In this document: positions 1-6,530 of the stretch, one piece after another
Layout: the number at the start of each line of letters is the position of its first letter
Position numbering within the stretch: the first letter of the stretch is position 1
Assembly: GCA_050050435.1 (NCBI GenBank)
Contig: JASFUE010000120.1
Location: forward strand, 1-9,200
Origin: SG8-40 sp050050435
Lineage (GTDB): Bacteria > Pseudomonadota > Gammaproteobacteria > Burkholderiales > Eutrophovitaceae
DNA length: 9,200 bases
Direction of reading: 5' to 3'
The notes under the pieces: generated by a model
What the model was told of the DNA's origin: nothing
The model's input: only the letters and a program-made list of their open reading frames with translations
Databases searched by the model: none
Translations under genes and position numbers: made by a program

Positions 1-139
1 CTTTGGGCAGCAGGTCGCGCGGGGCAACCAGTTCCTGACGCAAGGAATAGAAACGTTCGCCGATGATCGCGATGGCAATGATCGAACACAAGATAATTGG
101 CCAGATCGGCCACCCGGCGGCCTGAATGATTTCGATCAC
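1..139 (-). CDS. exbB: MotA/TolQ/ExbB-family proton channel protein, N-terminal part
   Basis: Only the first 46 codons lie in the window; the gene continues past base 1. The product starts MIEIIQAAGWPIWPI, has one hydrophobic membrane helix (about residues 10-27) and then an amphipathic GERFYSLRQELVAPRDLLPK segment. This arrangement, with GERF directly after the first helix, is typical of ExbB/TolQ-type proteins. In the family, these form the pentameric inner-membrane stator that uses proton motive force together with ExbD/TolR to energise TonB or Tol systems. The start is the GTG at 137-139: a GAGG lies a few bases upstream on the minus strand, and no ATG occurs in frame upstream. It diverges from xseA. 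An exbD gene would be expected beyond the window (inference). ExbB cannot be told from TolQ on so short a piece. Confidence 0.8.
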   Translation of the reverse strand, partial: MIEIIQAAGWPIWPIILCSIIAIAIIGERFYSLRQELVAPRDLLPK

Positions 140-157
140 GCGTTGCCTCGACCCTCG

Positions 158-220
158 TTTGCGAAAGCGCGCACTTTAAACTGCTCCCCATCGAGCGGCA
201 AGCAAGCGCTTTTTCGCAAA
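158..220. repeat. Inverted repeat just upstream of the exbB start
   Basis: TTTGCGAAA at 158-166 is matched by its exact reverse complement TTTCGCAAA at 212-220. The pairing extends through GCGC (167-170) with GCGC (206-209) if two extra T residues (210-211) bulge out. That gives a 13-bp stem with a 35-base loop. On the minus strand it lies 19 bases before the GTG start of exbB, so it could be a hairpin in that gene's leader or a split operator for a dimeric regulator. The sequence shows the symmetry only; the role is unknown. Confidence 0.5.
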
Positions 221-278
221 TACGCATTGACATGCGCAATCGAAGATGTTCAAGCGATGCAATTGTGTCCACAGATGT

Positions 279-287
279 TGTGGATAA
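279..287 (-). promoter_or_regulatory. Perfect DnaA box (TTATCCACA on the minus strand), part of a cluster
   Basis: TGTGGATAA at 279-287 is the exact reverse complement of the R1-type DnaA box TTATCCACA. Weaker copies surround it: GTGTCCACA at 265-273 on the plus strand (2 mismatches), CTACCCACA at 291-299 on the minus strand (2 mismatches) and CCATCCACA at 457-465 on the minus strand (2 mismatches). The first two form an inverted pair, with TCCACA at 268-273 and TGTGGA at 279-284. Whether DnaA binds here is an inference; a single perfect 9-mer can arise by chance. Confidence 0.45.
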
Positions 288-585
288 CTTTGTGGGTAGT
301 TTGTAAAGACCGACTCTAAGTTGCCATTCCGACACACTTTTTTGATCTGCGACGCTTTTTTAGGCATCGCGATAGCCTTTATGAAACAATTAGTTACTTC
401 CTGCCCCCAGCATCCATGCGGGTTTGCGGGTGGCGATGTTGCAACCTGATGACAGTTGTGGATGGTTTCAAAATAAATTTGGTGGCTTTGTCAAGATGTC
501 GCTGATTGGCGTCACGCGAATATTTTTCTCTTATTTGTCAGATGGTTCGTAACAGTGTGCAACCACGTAGCTTAAACTGACCGGC

Positions 586-1917
586 ATGAACGAAATTTCT
601 CGTCAAAATCCGGTGATCACCGTCAGCGAACTCAATCGACGTGTGCGCCAGATCGTTGAAGGTGGCCTGCCGTTGCTCTGGGTGTCAGGCGAAATTTCCA
701 ACTTCACGCGCGCCGCTTCGGGTCACTGTTATTTCTCCCTGAAGGACGAACGCTCGCAGGTGCGCTGCGTGCTGTTTCGCCACAAGGCGGCCCGGCTCGA
801 GTTCAATCCGGAAAACGGTGCCCAGGTTGAAGTCTGTGCTTTGCCAACGGTTTATGAAGCGCGAGGGGAGTTTCAGCTCGGTGTTGAAACCATGCGCCGG
901 GCCGGGCTTGGTGCCTTGTTTGAGGCGTTCGAGCGCCTGCGCAAGAAGCTCGCGGGCGAGGGCCTGTTCGATGACGAGCGCAAACGCGAGCTGCCGGCAT
1001 TTCCACGCGCGGTCGGTATCGTGACCTCGCCGGCGGCCGCGGCGCTGCGCGACGTGCTGACAACGCTGGCCAGGCGGATGCCCTCGATTCCGGTGGTGCT
1101 CTATCCGGCGCCGGTGCAAGGTGAGGGTGCTGGCGCCAAACTGGCGCAGGCGGTTCTCACGGCCTCGCGGCGCGATGAAGTCGACGTGCTGATTGTCTGT
1201 CGCGGCGGCGGCAGCATGGAAGACTTGTGGGAATTCAATAACGAAGGGCTGGCGCGTGCCGTGGCGCAATGTTCGGTACCGGTGGTTTGCGGGGTCGGAC
1301 ATGAAACCGACTTTACGCTGGCCGATTTCGTCGCCGATGCGCGCGCGCCCACACCGACTGCGGCCGCGGCGATGGCAACACCGGACCGGCAGGAATTGCT
1401 CGAGCAACTTGACGACATGGCCGGTACGCTGACACAGGCCGCGTTCAGACTGATCGAGAACAGCATGCAGCGTGTCGATTTTCTTGGCCGGCGGTTGGTG
1501 CACCCGGGGCAGCGCATCGAAAACCGCATCGAGCAGTTGTCGCATCTGGCCGCCCGGCTGCGCAACGCGCAGCACTCGCAGGTCCATGCCTTGAACTTGC
1601 GCGTGGAGGCACTGCGCTCCGGGCTGCAGGCGGGCCGGCCCGACATTGGCAGATTGCGGGAGAACTGCCGGGACCTGGCGCTTCGGCTGAAAAGCGCCAG
1701 CCATGGATATCTGGACACAAGGCAGAACCGGCTTGCGGCGCTCGGCGCCAATCTTGGCCACCTCAATCCCGAGGCAGTGCTGTCACGCGGTTACTCGATC
1801 GTTACGCGAGAAGACGGCCTCATCGTGCGCGACTCGGCTGAGCTGGAAATCGGCAACAAGGTCAATCTGCGACTGGGTCGTGGCCGCGCCGGTGCGCGCA
1901 TTCAGGACAAGGATTAG
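586..1917 (+). CDS. xseA: Exodeoxyribonuclease VII large subunit
   Basis: The 443-residue product matches the usual length of XseA (about 450). With several XseB subunits it forms cytoplasmic exonuclease VII, which degrades single-stranded DNA from both ends in repair and recombination. Residues about 10-105 form the OB-fold DNA-binding domain (VSGEISNFTRAASGHCYFSL). The catalytic domain follows, with GIVTSP.AAALRD (144-156), RGGGSMEDLWEFN (206-218) and GVGHETDFTLADFVADARAP (236-255). The last third is the long coiled-coil region that binds XseB, ending with the conserved LSRGYSIV segment. A TAG in frame at 568-570 leaves ATG 586 as the first possible start. No Shine-Dalgarno sequence is visible before it, so translation may be weak. 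The usual TSPTGAA motif reads TSPAAAA here, a small deviation. It converges with miaA, leaving 7 bases between stop codons. xseB is not in the window. Confidence 0.97.
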   Translation: MNEISRQNPVITVSELNRRVRQIVEGGLPLLWVSGEISNFTRAASGHCYFSLKDERSQVRCVLFRHKAARLEFNPENGAQVEVCALPTVYEARGEFQLGVETMRRAGLGALFEAFERLRKKLAGEGLFDDERKRELPAFPRAVGIVTSPAAAALRDVLTTLARRMPSIPVVLYPAPVQGEGAGAKLAQAVLTASRRDEVDVLIVCRGGGSMEDLWEFNNEGLARAVAQCSVPVVCGVGHETDFTLADFVADARAPTPTAAAAMATPDRQELLEQLDDMAGTLTQAAFRLIENSMQRVDFLGRRLVHPGQRIENRIEQLSHLAARLRNAQHSQVHALNLRVEALRSGLQAGRPDIGRLRENCRDLALRLKSASHGYLDTRQNRLAALGANLGHLNPEAVLSRGYSIVTREDGLIVRDSAELEIGNKVNLRLGRGRAGARIQDKD

Positions 1918-1924
1918 CGCAGCC

Positions 1925-2902
1925 TCAGCCGCCGGCCTCGAGCCGGCTGGCCAGGCTTTCATAAACCCGCGCGGGCAAGTCATCGAGCAGGCAGTCGAAT
2001 TCCACTAGGCCTTCCATGCTGCGCAGCCAGGTCAACTGCCGTTTGGCCAACTGACGTGTCGCCGCAATGCCTTTTTCGCGTAGCGTCGCCAGCCCGAATT
2101 CCCCATCCTGATACTGCCAGACCTGCCGATAACCAACGCAACGCATTGATGGCATGTCGGGGGTCAGCGCAAATTCCTCGCGCAGTGCACGAACCTCGGA
2201 AAGCAGGCCGAGTTCGAGCATCTCCTCGAAGCGTTCGGCGATGCGTTTATGCAATACGCTGCGCTCGGACGGCAGCAGCGCAATTTCGCAAATCCGGTAA
2301 GGCAGTTTTCGCGGCGGGTTCTGCGCGATCAACTCGGACATCGTTTTGCCGGTCAGGTAGTGAATCTCAAGCGCGCGCTGGATGCGTTGTATGTCATTGG
2401 CATCAATTCGTTCGGCTGCTTGCGGGTCGATTCGTTCGAGCTCCGCGTGCAGCGCCGGCCATCCGGCCTCCTGCGCCATTTGCTCTATTACACTGCGCGT
2501 TGTTTCATCTGCCGAGGGCAAATCGCTCAACCCGTCGCGCAATGACTTGAAATAAAGCATGGTGCCGCCGACGAGCAACGGGATACGATCGCGCTTGGCA
2601 ATGTCTGCCATCAACTCGACGGCATCGTCGCAAAACTGCGCCGCCGAATAGGACTCGGTCGGCTCGATGATGTCGATCAGATGATGCGGGTGCCGCAACC
2701 GGGTCGACACGTCGGGTTTCGCCGTGCCGATATTCATGCGGCGGAATACCTGCGCGGAATCGACGCTGATGATTTCCACCGGCAGGCGCTTCGACAGTTC
2801 CAGGGCGACCGCGGTCTTGCCGCTTGCGGTCGGTCCCATCAGGAAGATCGCCGGCGGCAACTGCGCATCGTCCGCTTCGCCGGACATTACTTGCTTCACC
2901 AT
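1925..2902 (-). CDS. miaA: tRNA dimethylallyltransferase (isopentenyltransferase)
   Basis: The 325-residue product has the normal MiaA length. MiaA transfers a dimethylallyl group from DMAPP to N6 of A37 in tRNAs that read UNN codons, the first step towards ms2i6A. Visible motifs: P-loop GPTASGKT (23-30), DSAQVFRRMNIGTAKP (48-63; DSAQVYRGMDIGTAKP is more usual), VGGTMLYFKSL (111-121), DANDIQRIQRALE (167-179), GYRQVWQY (257-264) and TRQLAKRQLTWLR (282-294). It lies 43 bases downstream of mutL on the same strand, the same gene order as in many proteobacteria, so the two are probably cotranscribed. The start is not certain: ATG 2902 has only a poor ribosome binding site, and the ATG five codons later (MSGEADD...) is possible. 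hfq, which follows miaA in Escherichia coli, is absent; xseA converges instead. Confidence 0.97.
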   Translation of the reverse strand: MVKQVMSGEADDAQLPPAIFLMGPTASGKTAVALELSKRLPVEIISVDSAQVFRRMNIGTAKPDVSTRLRHPHHLIDIIEPTESYSAAQFCDDAVELMADIAKRDRIPLLVGGTMLYFKSLRDGLSDLPSADETTRSVIEQMAQEAGWPALHAELERIDPQAAERIDANDIQRIQRALEIHYLTGKTMSELIAQNPPRKLPYRICEIALLPSERSVLHKRIAERFEEMLELGLLSEVRALREEFALTPDMPSMRCVGYRQVWQYQDGEFGLATLREKGIAATRQLAKRQLTWLRSMEGLVEFDCLLDDLPARVYESLASRLEAGG

Positions 2903-2945
2903 TTTCTGTGCTTAACCGAGCTCGGTACCGCAAATCATTCGCGCT

Positions 2946-4760
2946 TTATTGTCCGCGCATAAACATGCGATCCAACTCCGCTAGCGTAATCTGGAACCAT
3001 GTCGGACGCCCGTGGTTACACTGGCCGGAGCGCTCGGTGGCTTCCATATCCCTTAGCAATGCGTTCATTTCGGCAACTGTGAGCTGGCGATTGGCCCGGA
3101 CCGCACCATGGCAGGCCATTGTCGACAGCATCTCGTTGCGCCTCTCGGTCAGTACCCGGCCGGCGCCGTACTCGGCAATCTCGCGCAATGTTTCATGCGC
3201 CAGCCGGGCCGCGTCGGCATTGCCCAGCAACGACGGTATCGCGCGTACAGCCACCGCATTTGGCGCAATAACCGCCATATCGAAACCCAGCGTTCCGAGC
3301 AGATCGCCGTTTTCCTCGACTGTGGCGACCTCCAGTTCGCTCGCGGTGATGGTGGTGGGAATGAGCAGTGTCTGCGTTGGCACGCAGTCCGAATCGATCG
3401 CCGCTTTCAGCGATTCATACACAATGCGCTCATGCGCGGCATGCATGTCGACGACGACAAGACCGGCACTGTTGCGCGCCAGAATATAGATACCTGCAAG
3501 CTGCGCGAGGGCAAAGCCCAGCGGATGGTCTTCTTCCGGTAGCGGCGCATCGCCGCTATCCGCACCTGCTTCGGCCACCTCGGGCCTGGCAAACAGCAAC
3601 GAGTAGAACTGTTCGGCCTGGGCTGCCCGCAGCGGCATGGAAGCCTGGCCGGTCGCGAACGAAGTGCGGTTTTGGCCCGGCGGGGCGGGTGGCCTCGTTG
3701 ACGGGAGGGACGGGATATGCGCGACGTGCACGACGTTGTCATTGCTTCCGACGGTGCCGGCTGCTGCGCCGGGCCTGGTTGCCGACAGCGCTTTTTCGAG
3801 TGCGTGGAATACAAACTGGTGGACTGCGCGCGATTCGCGAAAGCGCACCTCGGTCTTGCTCGGATGCACATTGACGTCGACAAGTGCGGGATCGAGCTCG
3901 AGAAACAACACGTAGGCAGGGTGCCGGTCGTGGTGCAGCACGTCGTGATAGGCCTCGCGAATCGCATGCACCAGCACGCGATCGCGCACAAAACGTCCGT
4001 TTACGAACGTATATTGCGCATCGCGCGATGCGCGCGAATGCGCCGGTTGCGCAATCAGGCCCGACAGGCGCAACGGACCCTGGCCGGTATCGACTTCGAT
4101 GGCATCGCCATCGAAACCTGTTCCCAGCAGTTCGCGAATGCGGTTGGCCGTCGAACCCGGTTGCAACCGCCACTTCACGCGCGCGTTATGGGCCAGGCTC
4201 ATCGATACGTCGGGACGCGACAGGGCTATGCGCCTGAAGGCTTCCTCGGCATGGCCGAATTCGGTCGCCGGCGTGCGCAGGAACTTGCGCCGCGCCGGCG
4301 TGTTGAAATAGAGGTCTTGCACGTCAATCACCGTACCCTGTGCCAGTGGTGCGGGTTCGGCATCGGACAGGCGCCCGGCTTCCGACTCCACTTTCCAGCC
4401 ATGGCCGGCATCAGTAGACCGGCTGATCAGTGTCAGATGTGATACGGCTGCAATAGAGGCCAGCGCCTCACCCCGGAAACCGAGGCTGGCTACCGATTCG
4501 AGATCTTCCAGGCTGTCGATCTTGCTGGTGGCATGTCGATGCAGCGCGAGCTTCAGCTGTGCCTGCGCAATACCGTTGCCATTGTCGGTTACGCGAATCT
4601 GCTTGATTCCGCCGTCATGCAATTGCACGGAAATCTCGCTGGCGCCGGCATCGAGGCTGTTCTCGAGCAACTCCTTCAGTGCCGAGGCGGGGCGCTCGAC
4701 CACTTCGCCAGCGGCAATCTGGCTGATCAGCAGATCATTGAGGATATGGATTTGTGACAT
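2946..4760 (-). CDS. mutL: DNA mismatch repair protein MutL with endonuclease-type C-terminus
   Basis: The 604-residue product is close to the family length. MutL couples MutS mismatch recognition to strand incision. The N-terminal GHKL ATPase domain has QIAAGEVVERPASALKELLE (14-33, catalytic Glu30), ENSLDAGA with Mg-binding Asn34, DNGNGI (59-64), GFRGEAL (94-100) and NTPARRKFL (153-161). The transducer domain has VNGRFVRD (253-260) and VDVNVHPSKTEVRF (294-307). A low-complexity Pro/Ala linker spans about 326-405. The C-terminal domain has DMHAAHERIVYE (438-449), fitting the endonuclease motif D-x-H-A-x2-E-x4-E, plus ACHGAVRA (549-556) and CNHGRPT (581-587), the other metal-site motifs. These features point to a nicking MutL, as known in bacteria without MutH. 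No Shine-Dalgarno sequence precedes ATG 4760, and a TATAAT sits only 12 bases upstream of it. It is followed by miaA and diverges from pntA. Confidence 0.98.
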   Translation of the reverse strand: MSQIHILNDLLISQIAAGEVVERPASALKELLENSLDAGASEISVQLHDGGIKQIRVTDNGNGIAQAQLKLALHRHATSKIDSLEDLESVASLGFRGEALASIAAVSHLTLISRSTDAGHGWKVESEAGRLSDAEPAPLAQGTVIDVQDLYFNTPARRKFLRTPATEFGHAEEAFRRIALSRPDVSMSLAHNARVKWRLQPGSTANRIRELLGTGFDGDAIEVDTGQGPLRLSGLIAQPAHSRASRDAQYTFVNGRFVRDRVLVHAIREAYHDVLHHDRHPAYVLFLELDPALVDVNVHPSKTEVRFRESRAVHQFVFHALEKALSATRPGAAAGTVGSNDNVVHVAHIPSLPSTRPPAPPGQNRTSFATGQASMPLRAAQAEQFYSLLFARPEVAEAGADSGDAPLPEEDHPLGFALAQLAGIYILARNSAGLVVVDMHAAHERIVYESLKAAIDSDCVPTQTLLIPTTITASELEVATVEENGDLLGTLGFDMAVIAPNAVAVRAIPSLLGNADAARLAHETLREIAEYGAGRVLTERRNEMLSTMACHGAVRANRQLTVAEMNALLRDMEATERSGQCNHGRPTWFQITLAELDRMFMRGQ

Positions 4761-4772
4761 TATCTAGTCTGA

Positions 4773-4778
4773 ATTATA
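4773..4778 (-). promoter_or_regulatory. Possible mutL -10 box very close to the start codon
   Basis: On the minus strand this is a perfect TATAAT. Transcription from it would begin near 4766, only about six bases before the mutL ATG at 4760, giving an almost leaderless message. The lack of a Shine-Dalgarno sequence before mutL fits that. No good -35 hexamer lies 16-18 bases upstream, so the call is tentative. Confidence 0.35.
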
Positions 4779-4823
4779 TAGGGCTGACAGTCCGCTCATT
4801 GGATGGTGCAGTGCTGCGTTTTG

Positions 4824-4829
4824 TATAAT
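4824..4829 (+). promoter_or_regulatory. Possible pntA promoter -10 box
   Basis: TATAAT matches the sigma-70 -10 consensus exactly and faces pntA. The best -35 candidate is TTGGAT at 4799-4804, with a long 19-base spacer and only three matching positions. The leader to the pntA start codon would be about 100 bases. It lies back to back with the -10 box proposed for mutL, 45 bases away. Confidence 0.45.
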
Positions 4830-4926
4830 CGGCTCGTTTGCAGGTCCATATATATCCTGGAAGTGCGGCGCGCCAGCGTTTGACGCTGATTGCACCGTTG
4901 TCCGACTCTCTTGCCAGATTAATAAC

Positions 4927-4931
4927 AAGGA
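4927..4931 (+). promoter_or_regulatory. Ribosome binding site of pntA
   Basis: AAGGA sits five bases before the ATG at 4937. It decides the start: the open frame reaches back to an ATG at 4838, but the 33 extra residues have no counterpart in PntA proteins and the conserved protein begins MPQIIGVPKE. Confidence 0.85.
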
Positions 4932-4936
4932 AAGCG

Positions 4937-6520
4937 ATGCCACAAATAATAGGCGTGCCGAAGGAAACGATGGCCGGCGAGAAACGCGTCGCCACAATGC
5001 CCGAAGTTGTTGAAAAGCTGATCAAGCTTGGTTTTTCCGTAAAAGTACAGTCCGGCGCGGGAGAAACTGCCAGTGTCAGCGACGAAGCCTATCGCGCAGC
5101 CGGAGCCGAGGTGGTTGCCGACACAGCCGCCTTGTGGGCCGGATCTGACATCGTATTCAAGGTGCGACCACCAGATGACGCGGAAATCGCGCTGATGCGC
5201 GAAGGTGGGACGCTGATCGGCTTTATCTGGCCGGCACAGAACCCCGAGTTGATGAAGCAGCTCGCGGCGAAGAAGGCCACGGTGCTGGCTATTGACAGCC
5301 TGCCGCGGCAGTTGTCGCGCGCGCAGAAAATGGACGCGCTCACCTCCATGGCCGGAGTCAGTGGTTACCGCGCCGTGATCGAGGCGGCCAACGCATTCGG
5401 TCGTTTTTTCAACGGCCAGATCACAGCGGCGGGCAAAGTGCCGCCGGCGAAAGTGTTCATCGCCGGTGCCGGTGTCGCCGGACTGGCAGCGATTGGCACA
5501 GCCGCCAACCTGGGTGCCGTCGTGCGCGCCAACGATACCCGCGCCGAGGTCGCTGACCAGGTGGTGTCGCTCGGTGGCGAGTTCGTCAAGGTCGATTACG
5601 AGGAAGAGGGCGCCGGTGGCGGCGGCTATGCCAAAGTGATGAGCGAGGGCTTCCAGCAGGCACAGCGCGAAATGTACGCCGAGCAGGCCAAAGACGCGGA
5701 CATCATCATTACGACTGCGCTGATTCCAGGCAAACCGGCCCCGAAGCTCATCACCGCAGAGATGGTGCGGTCGATGAAACCCGGCAGCGTCATCGTTGAC
5801 ATGGCGGCCGAGCAGGGTGGCAACTGCGAACTGACCGAACCCGGTGAAGCCGTGGTGAAGCACGGTGTGACCATTATCGGTTACACGGATCTTGCCAGTC
5901 GCCTGGCCAAGCAGTCCTCGACGCTGTACTCAAACAATTTGCTGCGCCTGACCGAGGAGCTGTGCAAGGCCAAGGACGGCGTCATCAACGTCAATATGGA
6001 GGACGACGCAATCCGTGGCCTGACAGTCATCAAGGACGGTGAGGTGACCTGGCCGGCACCGCCAATCAAGCTACCGGCACCGCCGCCCAAGCGAGCTGCT
6101 GCTGCGCCTCCGGCTGCGAAAGGGCATGGCCACGGCGCCGGTGGGCCGATGTCCGTCAGGGGGTTGGCCATCGTGTTCGGTATCGGCGCATTGGCGTTCC
6201 TTTTCGTCGGCCTGTACGCGCCAGCGACCTTCCTGTCGCACTTTACCGTGTTCGTGCTGGCCTGCTTCGTCGGCTACATGGTGATCTGGAACGTGACGCC
6301 GTCACTGCACACGCCGCTCATGAGCGTGACCAACGCAATCTCATCCATCATCGCCATCGGGGCATTGATACAGATCGCACCGCCGCTCACAGACGTTGGC
6401 GCGGATCGACCGTCGCTGCTGATTCTGGGTACGGCGGTGTTTGCTCTGGCGCTCACGGCCATCAACATGTTCGGCGGCTTCGCGGTCACGCGGCGCATGC
6501 TGGCAATGTTCCGCAAGTAA
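4937..6520 (+). CDS. pntA: NAD(P) transhydrogenase subunit alpha
   Basis: The 527-residue product is the alpha subunit of the proton-translocating transhydrogenase, which uses proton motive force to reduce NADP+ with NADH in the inner membrane. Residues 1-375 form the soluble NAD(H)-binding domain I: IGVPKETMAGEKRVA near the start, FIWPAQNPEL (96-105), SRAQKMDALTSMAG (127-140), YRAVIEAANAFGRFF (144-158), Rossmann GAGVAGLAAIG (177-187) and TTALIPGKPAPKLIT (259-273). A Pro/Ala/Lys linker with the His-containing KGHGHGAGG spans about 378-404. Four membrane helices follow (about 407-425, 431-452, 463-481, 493-513), with the conserved HTPLMSVTNAIS (458-469) and a C-terminal FGGFAVTRRMLAMFRK. It is one full-length chain as in Escherichia coli, not split into PntAA and PntAB as in many alphaproteobacteria. 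It is cotranscribed with pntB 10 bases downstream. Confidence 0.98.
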   Translation: MPQIIGVPKETMAGEKRVATMPEVVEKLIKLGFSVKVQSGAGETASVSDEAYRAAGAEVVADTAALWAGSDIVFKVRPPDDAEIALMREGGTLIGFIWPAQNPELMKQLAAKKATVLAIDSLPRQLSRAQKMDALTSMAGVSGYRAVIEAANAFGRFFNGQITAAGKVPPAKVFIAGAGVAGLAAIGTAANLGAVVRANDTRAEVADQVVSLGGEFVKVDYEEEGAGGGGYAKVMSEGFQQAQREMYAEQAKDADIIITTALIPGKPAPKLITAEMVRSMKPGSVIVDMAAEQGGNCELTEPGEAVVKHGVTIIGYTDLASRLAKQSSTLYSNNLLRLTEELCKAKDGVINVNMEDDAIRGLTVIKDGEVTWPAPPIKLPAPPPKRAAAAPPAAKGHGHGAGGPMSVRGLAIVFGIGALAFLFVGLYAPATFLSHFTVFVLACFVGYMVIWNVTPSLHTPLMSVTNAISSIIAIGALIQIAPPLTDVGADRPSLLILGTAVFALALTAINMFGGFAVTRRMLAMFRK

Positions 6521-6525
6521 GGAGA
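6521..6525 (+). promoter_or_regulatory. Ribosome binding site of pntB
   Basis: GGAGA starts directly after the pntA stop codon and lies five bases before ATG 6531. It selects this start over an ATG at 6441 in the same frame inside pntA, whose 30 extra residues are just the shadow of the pntA coding sequence. Confidence 0.85.
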
Positions 6526-6530
6526 CGGAC

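Larger units (their letters stand above)
140..585. other. Divergent intergenic region between exbB and xseA
   Basis: This 446-base stretch holds the upstream regions of exbB (minus) and xseA (plus). It contains the inverted repeat at 158-220, a small near-palindrome at 223-236 (CGCAT/ATGCG arms around TGAC), DnaA-box-like sequences at 265-299 and 457-465, and AT-rich runs at 468-482 and 518-538. A TTGACA hexamer occurs at 227-232, but no acceptable -10 box follows at the right distance. I could not pick a convincing promoter for either gene. A 63-codon minus-strand reading frame at 176-367 shows no family features and is not called. Confidence 0.6.

Noticed and set aside
227..232. TTGACA as a -35 promoter box
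   Set aside because: No plausible -10 hexamer lies 15-19 bases downstream.
176..367. 63-codon minus-strand reading frame starting MPKKASQIKK
   Set aside because: It has no recognisable domain, lies across the DnaA-like boxes and the inverted repeat upstream of exbB, and is short enough to occur by chance.
1929..1949. Inverted repeat GCCGGC/GCCGGC at the end of miaA as a possible terminator
   Set aside because: GCCGGC is self-complementary and common in GC-rich coding sequence, and no T-rich tail follows on either strand.
2918..2930. CGAGCTCGGTACC between miaA and mutL is identical to part of the SacI-KpnI polylinker of pUC/M13 vectors
   Set aside because: Only 13 bases match, the flanks differ from the vector, and the sequence lies between two intact genes in conserved order. 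A chance match of this length in a genome is plausible, so I do not call vector contamination.
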